In this document: positions 55,753 through 64,000 of the stretch, one piece after another | Layout: every line of letters begins with the position of its first letter | Position numbering within the stretch: the first letter of the stretch is position 1 | NCBI RefSeq assembly: GCF_000002075.1 | Contig: NW_004797401.1 | Coordinates: forward strand, 960,815 to 1,024,814 | DNA from: Aplysia californica | Lineage: Eukaryota; Mollusca; Gastropoda; Aplysiida; Aplysiidae | DNA: 64,000 nt | Direction: 5' to 3' | Notes under the pieces: generated by a model | The model's input: the letters and a program-made list of their open reading frames with translations, nothing else | Told to the model about the DNA's origin: nothing | Databases searched by the model: none | Made by a program: the position numbers and the translations under genes

Positions 55753-58700
55753 GCACGCCAACTCATACACCCTTACACACACAAACTCTCAACAACACAT
55801 ATCTGTGCACATACACATATAATAGTATGCTTGCACTCGCAAACAGACTAATAGTCACACGCATAAGAAAGGTCAAGTTTATAGCATGCTGCAGTAAAAT
55901 ATCCACATATCAATTTAACGCCCTGCAAGATGCTTATGTGCCATTTGAAAGTAGTTGATATTTGACCCTGTGGTATGTGTCCCTGTGGGACGCTCAATCT
56001 TAAAAACAATCAGGAAACGACAACTGCAGTTTTTGGGACACCTGAATAGACATAAGGGTCTTGAACATCTAGCTCTCACTGGCAAAATTGAGGGCAAGCG
56101 AGGCAGGGGTAGGCCCAGAACAACATACTTAGGGAACCTAAACAAATGGGTAACAAGGAAAAATCAGGGAAACGTAGCTTTTCTGAGAGCATCCGAGCAA
56201 AGGAATGAATGGAAAATCATGATCGCCGATGTCTGTCGCAGATCTGGCACTGGATGATGATGATGATGGTATGTGTACAGAAGCAAAAAAGGAAGCTAGG
56301 AGGATGGAGATACAGAAGCAACAAACCAAAGTATATAAAACTCATTTCCAGTTGGGTATGGATTCTCATCTGTCCTTCCACCTCCTGCTGGTGGGTAGTG
56401 GATTAATGTGCGTGATGGCTTGAGCAAATCATGAGGAACATGAACAGTATTTAACTGAGATACAGCTCAAAAATTGGTTTTAAAAAACCTGAGATCTTTT
56501 CATACATTACCTGGGAGTGGCACCCCCACCTCCATCCCAAGCAAACAAACAAAAAAGAATAACAACAACCAAATCAAAATATATTCCGTGATCTCCTGTA
56601 TACAGTGGTATTTCCTGGTAACTACTAAACATAATATGATGAGAGAACAACTTGATTTTGAGAGATCAGCGCCACTCCTAGGTTTAGACTTGATACTGCA
56701 GTCCACTGCCTTAGAATTACAAAGTTTTATTTGATATTTTTGGCAGTTTTCAGTTACTAAGACCATGAGGTCAAAAATCAAATGTTCTATCTGCTCTATC
56801 GAAATCGTAAAAATATTCGGGGTCATTATCAAGAAATTCAAAGAATTGCAATCGAAGAAGCTTGACATGTTGTGAAACTCCAAATTTTTAAACGCCAGAT
56901 TTCTTAAAACTAAGTATGGACAAATAGGACTTTGTAATTCTGGGGTAGGAGTAGTCAAGCCATTTTACACAGTTGGCTGAGAAGTAAATCACAGGAAATT
57001 TGACTTGATGAACTTATCTTTCGGGCATAGTGCAGCAACCTAGATAAGGCCCACTTTAAGGAAGAATTTTATTCTAGAAAGCCCACACTCCTTTACAGTG
57101 ACATCTGGAGCGATTACTGCAATCCAACCATCTTCCACCCTTTAAACACAGCATTAATTTATCTTAACTCTGCTAAAAATCAACACCTTATAATAACTGT
57201 GGAAGAGCAAGCCTTACATATATATAAAAATAGCTAAAACAAATGTCTGACACAGTATGAGTCCTTTCTGATGTCCAGACTTACCGTAGTATATTGAAAG
57301 TAGTACAGGCAGTTGTCGTTCAGGATGAACCAGCGGCGCTTCCAGCTCTTCACTCTGCCACCTGGCAGAAACAAAAGGCAAACAAAATTGCTTCAACAAG
57401 ACAGTGTACTCAACTAATACGCCACACGATAAACAGGCAAAATTATGTTATTATCCATTCATCATCTTTATACAAGACGCAACCCACCAACATTTTCGAA
57501 GGGGACTGATTCAGATGCACAAGTAGTAAAGTTTACTAGCTCGTTTAAAAAAAAAATCGCTTCTTAAAGTTTAAAGCTATACATTGCACAAAACACAGAA
57601 TATGTGATCTCAAATGTGAAAAACATGAGTCGCCACCTTCCCAAATATCTACTGACCAAAAAACCACAGGCTTACAATTAATTGTAATTGACTGAAAGCA
57701 AAAAGAAATATGACCAGCCTAATCAAAAGTGACTTCAACTGACATGAAAGAAACAAAAACTCAGAACAAGAATCCAAAAAGACAGTCAGAATGATTTATA
57801 CGTTTGGCCATTTGTATCGTTTTGGCTCCCATGGGAATCAACCATTCCACTTTGTAGTCTGGATTTGACCATGCCTGATTTTACTCTCAACTTTAACAAA
57901 GTAAACATTGCAAGGGTCAATTTTTTTAAAAGCCTAACAAATGCACCTGTCAATAACAACCAATTTAATATCTAAAATGCTTTTCTTTACAACACATGCT
58001 CCTTAATTAAACATCAATGGGCACATTTACAACAATACAAAACTGCTGATTTCTAAATCTATAAATTTTCAACAGAAAAAAAGGAACTGCTCTTTTTCAA
58101 CCTTTATCAGCAACGCTCACATTTTGACTGATGACCATGTACATATTAAAATAAGTTATTCGTTTCCATAGCTTCACTTATAACCCCCCCCCCCCTATTC
58201 TAAACACTCCTTTATAATAAAAAATATAATTAAACATAAAACATCACCCATAAAAAACACAATAGTGGCGGACAGCTACAAAACAGCCATGCAAATCAAA
58301 GTCTCATCTTGAAAGGCAGTGAAGCCCAAAGTTCTTCATGCTAGCATCAAGCATCCTACATCAGCTAGGATGACCGTGCACTAAAGAAATCATGAGAGGC
58401 GGCCTCAGCATGTACCCAAACAGCATCTTAAGCCGCAACATAACCAACACTTGACAGCACCAAACAGTTTTGTTGCCAAACACTTTTGTTGATGCTACGA
58501 GCCTTTAGAATAAGCAATGGCCAAAATTTTAGAGGGGAACAGTGAAAACTGGGATGCCAATACTGAAGAGGGAGATTCTATTCAAAGACTATGACTCACT
58601 GCAGGGAAAGGCAAGAACATGGACTGAAAGGAAAGCCGTAAGAACTTCCTAAAAAGCCCTTCCAATTTTCACAATTTTGTTAGAATCTTTTACACCTTGA

Positions 58701-61248
58701 AATCTGAGCCATGTACTTCAGTTGTCACATGACTTTCTTATGTGTTAAAGAGAAGAACATCGACAAGGCACCCATCATTTTGTGCTTAAAAATGAAAGAC
58801 AATGAGATAGCAAAGAAGTAGGATCTTTAGTGGCACTGTCTACTATCCACTTGCCAATATGTGGTTATCACTGTACTGACTCAACATAAGCAGCATCATA
58901 ACTTTTCAGACGCTGATTAGACCTTCGACTTCTAATTTCATTTCATTTGAGTCAACAGTTAATGATTTTCAAATTTCCACTAAAGAATAAAATGAAATAA
59001 AAATTTTACTTTCACCATTATCTGTTTCCAACAGCAGACAAGAAGTGATAATAAAACAGAACTGATGTCTTTCTGAACTTTCAGAAACAGAACTTACCCA
59101 AAATGAGTACAGAAAGAGCTTGAAGGATTTTAAGGACAAACAACATATCAACAACGTGTTGTAATAGTAATATGCAGAAAAAACAACAACCCCTCAGTCT
59201 CATACATAAATACAAAACATATTAATTCTTTTAAAAAATAACAAGCTCTTTACATATGAAGGAATTTGAAATTCACTAATGCAGGAGATACAAAAAATGT
59301 ACAAAATTCTTCATATGCAGCTTGCAGGTGCGTTCCATTATAAAGTGCGTGGTCCACATAACAGAACTAAGACACGGAGCAGAAGCTAAAGCAGAGGTTG
59401 GAGACAGTAATACCCTTAAACAATCATCTGCTTATGCATCTGTCACTAAACTGAAGCAGGAAAATCATTCAAATGCATTTGCATATGCACAACTATACAC
59501 GAAACACCAGTTGAAAAAAATAAATCTATCAACATTCAAGGCATTCAGCTAAGCTACGAAATCAAATATCTCAAATGGTTTTGCAGATTTTGGCAGATGC
59601 ATTATCAAAAAGCATAGGAAAATCTACAAAATTAGTCTCAAACACTTACTAATTTTAGGGACACCTAATATGACAAGAAAATAAAAAAAGGAACAAATAA
59701 AAAAAAGGCTGATGCTTTAAGCTCTCAAAAAACAAGCCACAAAAGTCTGTTGCAAAATCGTAATCATTGTTAGTGTTTAGTTCAATCAGTGGGGGTCGCA
59801 GAAAATGAAGACGAAGAAAGAAGTATAATCAGCCCCTAGCAGTAGCAGTGAGTCTCAAATTGTCTAAAATTAGTAACAAATAGCAAACAAACACTTCCTA
59901 TCCACAGATGAAATCAAATGTAGACAAACAAAAACGTAAAGTTGAAAGCAAAGACACAATGTAGTTAACAATTTCAGATATTTCTAAATGGTGCGTGTAA
60001 TAGCACTCCTTTTTGAGTTATGAAATTGATGGTTTTATAATTATAAAGAGGGATGGGTTTTTTCAAGCATTATTATTATCAATATCTTTTTACTGTTTCA
60101 TTTTTGGGGAAGGAAAAACAATTGGTTCTCTTGTACCAAAGAAAAGTATCAACAACAATACCTAAAGCAAGGAATCAATAAACGCAAAGTTTATAAATTG
60201 CACACACATCCTGCAAGTATTTGGCATAAGGACTATGGTGCAAAGAGAGTACCTAAAAATATCAAAGTTGCTTTGCTTCCAACTTTGAGTACAACAATCA
60301 GACCCGCCACTCGACAAATGTTCTTTCTTACCTTGCTTCATGAGCCAGCCCTCCTTCACGGGATTGAAGAAAGTGTGCATCAAATCATTGCCATCGTCCT
60401 CCGGTATTTTAAACGGTTCTTTCTTGATGTTATCGTACAGATTCTGTCAATAATGTTTTATAATTTTCATTAAAACTTTACTACCCCATGCATGTCAACA
60501 TTGGTGGAGTACAGTAACTTAAAAGAAAACAGGATGTTATACTTAATAGAAACAAACCCCCCCCCCCCCCCCAACTATACATTAGACACACCTTGAGAAC
60601 CAAAAATTTCAAATATAACAACCACATGCTGGTGTGGTTTGTAAAACAGACATCTCATTTATAGTAATGATAGATAGAGGATAACTAGAATTTCTTATAT
60701 GAATAGCTTTACAGGTATCGGTTCACAATTTTAGGACATAAAATAAAAACTATTCTATCTTACTGAAAAGATGGTTCATGTTGTTTGAGTGTAATCAAAT
60801 CCAACCCTCTGAAGCCACACCCTCCTACCAATACAACCAGGGCCTAGAGAACAGCCACCATATTCTGCACTTGCTTCATAACACAAAGAGGACAGACGTG
60901 GCAATATGCCACATCACTGGAGAGAAAACTGTAGGGCAGGCTCAAGGGACTGAAGCCAACTGCAGTTTGCGTGCACCACTAGATTGACTGCTAAACTGTC
61001 ACTCATTGAGAACAAAGAAAAAGATGCGACTTTCAAGGGCCTGAAACTCTTGGGGGAGGGAACCTAGGAGACAAGAAAGCTGCAGGTAGCAGCACTCACA
61101 GTGAGCAACTCCTCCGGTAGGTTGCCTCCGTCGTTGATGCCCCGGTTCATCTGGATGAACCTCTCTGTGGTGGGTTTGTCCTTCACACTGGGGTTGTGCA
61201 GGCTTGTGTTCAGCATGATGATGGCAAACGACAGCACATAGCATGTGT
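53092..61248 (-). CDS. CYTH: Cytohesin (ARF guanine-nucleotide exchange factor), C-terminal six exons, partial
   Basis: Complement join of 61248-61100, 60443-60332, 57361-57285, 55589-55433, 54667-54598 and 53176-53092. All junctions are GT-AG with matching phases: 215 residues plus stop. The first 85 or so complete the Sec7 domain ([18 protein letters not shown], then [33 protein letters not shown]). The PH domain follows: [53 protein letters not shown]. The end [14 protein letters not shown] is the usual cytohesin tail with a modest basic stretch. Cytohesins load GTP on ARF proteins at the plasma membrane, recruited by phosphoinositides through PH. The catalytic Glu-containing part of Sec7 lies upstream, beyond the window. 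The PH loop has two glycines (QGGRV), the form that in vertebrates prefers PIP3. Confidence 0.95.
53737..54175. mobile_element. 440-bp TIR element, second copy of the 2867-3319 family
   Basis: Starts TGTGTCACGACG then TGGTGGAATCAGGCGCTC, and ends with the complement of TGTGAGGCAGCA then TGGTGAAATCAGGCGCTC. Length and end structure match the copy beside USP36 exon 2. It lies in a cytohesin intron. Non-coding. Confidence 0.75.
54598..54667 (-). CDS. CYTH: Cytohesin exon, PH C-terminal helix
   Basis: Codes [20 protein letters not shown] then SV, matching HVVYRISAPSPEEKEEWMKS in vertebrates. The acceptor is TATATTCCAG; the donor AG|GTGATT. Confidence 0.94.
54668..55432 (-). other. Cytohesin intron, no recognised feature
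   Basis: AT-rich intron with a short GAT run near 54910. No gene or element. Confidence 0.6.
55433..55589 (-). CDS. CYTH: Cytohesin exon, PH middle
   Basis: Codes [20 protein letters not shown] then [19 protein letters not shown] and VVEG. The acceptor CCAAAG is weak; an upstream CCAG would add seven in-frame residues (SFVSTPK). The chosen site matches the vertebrate exon border. Confidence 0.93.
55628..55860 (-). mobile_element. Retroelement 3' tail with CA microsatellite
   Basis: On the minus strand the sequence reads GGACAATAAAGATTTATC followed by TGATC and TTATC repeats, a common invertebrate LINE 3' end. It is preceded by a long GT tract (CA on plus, about 55711-55760). The tail ends about 38 bp from the acceptor of the exon at 55589. 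Confidence 0.6.
55955..56260 (+). mobile_element. LINE reverse-transcriptase C-terminal fragment
   Basis: An open frame encodes [20 protein letters not shown], then [20 protein letters not shown] and [16 protein letters not shown], the usual C-terminus of endonuclease-type LINEs, followed by a GATGAT tail. Just after it, ACCAAAGTATATAAAACTCA resembles 30458-30480 in the endonuclease LINE fragment. Confidence 0.75.
57285..57361 (-). CDS. CYTH: Cytohesin exon, PH start
   Basis: Codes [20 protein letters not shown] then YFQYTT; it carries the basic phosphoinositide-binding strand. The donor is ACG|GTAAGT. Confidence 0.95.
57362..60331 (-). other. Cytohesin intron, no recognised feature
   Basis: 3 kb of AT-rich unique sequence. 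The only item is a C12 run at 58184-58195. I see no exon, element end or RNA gene. Confidence 0.55.
60332..60443 (-). CDS. CYTH: Cytohesin exon, Sec7-PH linker
   Basis: Codes [20 protein letters not shown] then [17 protein letters not shown]. It covers the Sec7-PH linker that is autoinhibitory in the family, and the first PH strand. Confidence 0.95.
60444..61099 (-). other. Cytohesin intron with a C16 run
   Basis: AT-rich, with sixteen C at 60557-60572. Nothing else is recognised. Confidence 0.6.
61100..61248 (-). CDS. CYTH: Cytohesin exon, Sec7 motif 2 region
   Basis: Codes [20 protein letters not shown] then [20 protein letters not shown] and NLPEELLT. It needs one base from an exon outside the window. 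The acceptor is TTTTTTCCAG. Confidence 0.95.
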
Positions 61249-62403
61249 CTGGAAAAAACAAAACGAGACAACTTTGAAAAACTCCAATGTTTTAGAAATA
61301 TGCACATTAACTGTAAGTCTTTCATAATGCATTCAACGGCCAAAATTAACCCATTAATCAAGTCCTTTGTAAGACATGAACAATTAGAGATAGATCTAGA
61401 TAAGAAAATATTTCTATCCAATTGTTAATTCATTCGTTTCATATTATTTTCGGCTTGTGGACGAATTTTTTTCGGGAGGGGAAATGAGATGGTGACTAGT
61501 GAGCAGTTCACAAGTCTTTGGGGCCACAAATTCAAATAAATATCAACATATTATACACCAAAAATCCACTATGGTATGTAGAATACATCTGTTATATTTA
61601 TTTGTGTATTTTTTATCTTTGGTTATTGTAAGAAGGAATTATGCAACACAATTTTGCTTGGATGCAGATAAAATGTAAAAATATATAACTAATAATCTTT
61701 GGTGAAACTCAAAAAATTTGTTTGCACCTAGTCAAATGATACATCAAAATAATGATAAATGAATATATAACAGGAAAAAAAATTAAATATCTGCAGTTAT
61801 TTACATACATTCCATAAAATTTGTACATTTGGATCATAGCATCCGAAATTGAAAATATAAAAAATATTTTTATAATCTTGAAAAAAGGACAACATGCATT
61901 CACAAACAGAAAAAACACTTGCATCTTTCATGAAATTATTCAGAATTGCATTTGGAATAAACCTATACATGTCTTGAGAGGTACTTTTTGTGTAATTTCA
62001 CCAAAAAGTAGTGATTTTGGGGAGAAAAAAATATTTTGACAATTTAGATCTAGAACTAGACTTAGATCTAGCACTGAAAAATATCGATTTCTCAATAACA
62101 GATCACTTTCAGTCCAATAATATCAATATTCTAAAAAAGAGTCCTACATTTCTTTAGTGAGCAATATAATGATACATTTTGTTGTATATAAGTCAAGGGT
62201 CTCAACTCAGAATTCTAAAAAAGGAGGAACTTTTCGGGTGATTGCCACAGAAGCCCATTTTCGCGAAACATCCATTATTATTTTATTGTTGAACCCTAGA
62301 ATGCAGAAATAAAAACCATCAATTATCAAAGCAATTTTATTTCACACCAATATGAGGGTTTGGGAGATAATTTCAAGTAAGAGTCAAGTACCAAATATTT
62401 ACA
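61249..62403 (-). other. Upstream cytohesin intron, no recognised feature
   Basis: AT-rich sequence; no Sec7-coding exon was found between here and the window edge. Confidence 0.55.
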
Positions 62404-62559
62404 ATCTTGATTACGTACAGAAAGTGGTGGCGCCTGGGGTCTTGTGCGACTTATTTACATTTTCCCTTCATCATATTTGCCTGTATATATAAATTATATA
62501 AAAATGAATCTTGTTTTGAGCCCAGAACCAGAATATCGACCGTCATGATTCATTATATA
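62404..62559. repeat. Direct repeat, left copy (156 bp)
   Basis: Nearly identical to 62966-63122: ATCTTGATTACGTACAG, then GTGGTGGCGCCTGGGG and AATATCGACCGTCATG. Only a few differences, so the duplication is recent. About 405 bp lie between. Confidence 0.92.
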
Positions 62560-62965
62560 TAATATATATAACTCAAAGTAGAGTAGAATAGCCCAAGTAG
62601 ACCTATTCAGTGAGAGGGGTGTAAGAACTGTGGGAGGGCAAGAAGCAGTGAAACTGAAAGTGTGCGAATCTTGAACAGAAAGTTAAAGTATAGAGATCTA
62701 ATTTACTGTCACCAATCCAATGAAACGCGAACACTTAGGCCCCTAAGTTCCATAACACGCTTACAAGTTACGAAGGTTCCCGATTTCACACAAGGCCTGC
62801 ACCAAAGCACAATTTACTTTGCAGAGAGCTGAAGTAGTAATCAAAATTCTATACATAAAACATTTATTTCCATTTTCAGTTTCTTTTTGCCATCTGGTAT
62901 TGCGTCCAGCCCTCCCCCAATCCCCGAGTGCGTCTTTAAAAAAAAATAATAATCCCCCCCCCCCC

Positions 62966-63122
62966 ATCTTGATTACGTACAGAAAGTGGTGGCGCCTGGG
63001 GTATTGTGCGACTTATTTACATTTTCCCTTCATCACATTTGCCTGTATAAATAAATAATATAAAAATGAATCTTGTTTTTGAGCCCAGAACCAGAATATC
63101 GACCGTCATGATTCATTATATA
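62966..63122. repeat. Direct repeat, right copy (157 bp)
   Basis: Right copy of the 62404 repeat, preceded by a C run (62954-62965). It runs directly into the hAT-like region at 63160. Confidence 0.92.
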
Positions 63123-63159
63123 GTTCTGCACTTCGCAGCGCTCAAAACGCACGCAGGTT

Positions 63160-63690
63160 CATTGACCGGTCACAATGGCGAGCCCGACAAGATGCTTGTA
63201 TAACTTTCTTTTCTTTTTTTTTTTTTGTTGCCCCCCACAAGTGACAGCACAGTGACAAATATTGATTTGTTTTCATGGCGACACCACGTTTTCAATGCCG
63301 AACAGTCAATATTACTGACAAATTTCTGGGTAGTAACGAAAGCGAAAGTAGATCTTGATTTTCCAGTCGAGCATTGGTGACACAATTCCGCCTGCCGCCA
63401 AAGCCGCCAATTCGCATGAAACGTACTCTCAGAGCCGAATTAATATTACAATCGCGACCGACAGAAATGAACTTAAAGACGTTATTGGATTTGGTTTTCA
63501 AATATTCGAGATCTTTTTTGTATTTTCCCGGGTCTCTGCGATTTTTTTTAAATTTCCAGGGCCTGGCAGTCACCCTGCTCCCAACAACTCTCTTTTTCAT
63601 TGGCCTGTTGTCGCGGTTGCGGAGTTTAGCGGGGGGAAATGGCGGTAGCGGAAATCCGCTAAATAGCGGACTATTGAGACCCATGATAAG
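63160..63690 (-). mobile_element. hAT-like subterminal region, inverted relative to 36732
   Basis: 63160-63500 matches 36930-37320 on the opposite strand (ACCGGTCACAATGGCGAG, AGTAGATCTTGATTTTCC, CAATCGCGACCG, GTTTTCAAATAT). It continues to a CTGGCAG end near 63565 and a group of GCGG/CCGCT words to 63690, shared with 47418. Non-coding despite open frames. Confidence 0.55.
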
Positions 63691-64000
63691 TACTAAGACT
63701 GGTGTCTGGGCTATAATTTTGGAATCGCGATAAAACAAAGTCACATAAACTTCGAAATCGCGATTCAAAACGGAATCTAAATCTCCAAACGTTTGACCCC
63801 GAAGTCAATGTTATATTGTAACCTTTATTTTAACATGGATATGTGAATTAGAATAAAATTAAAGCTAGAATCATAGATCGGTTCTCGAGCCCGTACGGAA
63901 GGCACTTTCGCCGCGCCGTAGCGAAAGAATTAATTAAAATATAGCAACTTTCATTCTCTTAATAAATTACCGGATGTTAACTGTACATTCTCCAATTCAG
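63691..64000. other. Window edge, no recognised feature
   Basis: AT-rich, with one CpG-rich patch near 63885-63925. No gene seen. Confidence 0.5.

Noticed and set aside
62404-63122. LTR pair
   Set aside because: Repeats lack the usual TG/CA ends, primer site and tract; the 405 bp between them has no coding content.
61441-64000. Upstream Sec7-coding cytohesin exon
   Set aside because: I looked for the conserved Sec7 segment that precedes CYVLSF on the minus strand and found none; it must lie beyond the window.

Overview
This is an intron-rich metazoan window holding parts of three protein-coding genes embedded in dense mobile DNA. The AT-rich introns, tRNA-derived SINEs, RNase H-bearing LINEs and many small TIR elements suggest a lophotrochozoan, most likely a mollusc (gastropod-like). 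That is inference; no feature here fixes the species. I see no LTR element, virus copy, CRISPR array or true tRNA/rRNA gene.

Genes. (1) At the left edge, on the minus strand, lies the first coding exon (145-600) of an unrecognised, possibly mitochondrial protein. (2) A complete USP36/USP42-type ubiquitin hydrolase lies on the plus strand. It has 18 coding exons between 1044 and 37801; all phases join, giving 3831 nt and 1276 aa. The catalytic Cys, His and Asp boxes, both CxxC zinc pairs and a USP36-like basic C-terminus are present. (3) The last six coding exons of a cytohesin (ARF guanine-nucleotide exchange factor) lie on the minus strand, 61248 down to 53092: end of Sec7, whole PH domain, basic tail. 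The earlier exons lie past the right edge. Genes 1 and 2 are head to head across about 440 bp. Genes 2 and 3 converge on a long non-coding stretch (37802-53091) that probably holds both 3'UTRs.

Layout. 1-1043: upstream gene and shared promoter. 1044-37801: USP36 exons, with introns packed with nested elements. 37802-45240: USP36 3' flank, with an inverted-repeat element and short retroelements. 45241-53091: cytohesin 3'UTR or flank, with TTAA- and TA-flanked elements. 53092-61248: cytohesin. 61249-64000: upstream cytohesin intron with a recent local duplication and a hAT-like end.

Mobile DNA. An RNase H LINE (5875-9655), a tRNA-headed SINE (four copies), a 185-bp family and a 370-bp family all end in the same 3' hairpin and tail. 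The stem is kept by paired base changes between families, so they probably share one retrotransposition machinery. A 2.4-kb element with a 4-bp target duplication splits that LINE. It carries a quasi-palindromic 18-mer about 14 times, mostly 160-190 bp apart. Two 1.07-kb DNA elements with 13-bp TIRs and 6-7-bp target duplications are present, one of them inside a 370-bp-family copy. Other finds are several TTAA-flanked piggyBac-like elements, a Tigger/pogo-like element, a 450-bp TIR family (one copy abuts USP36 exon 2), and a group of TGCCA-type ends carrying repeated short words. Nesting gives a relative insertion order at several loci.
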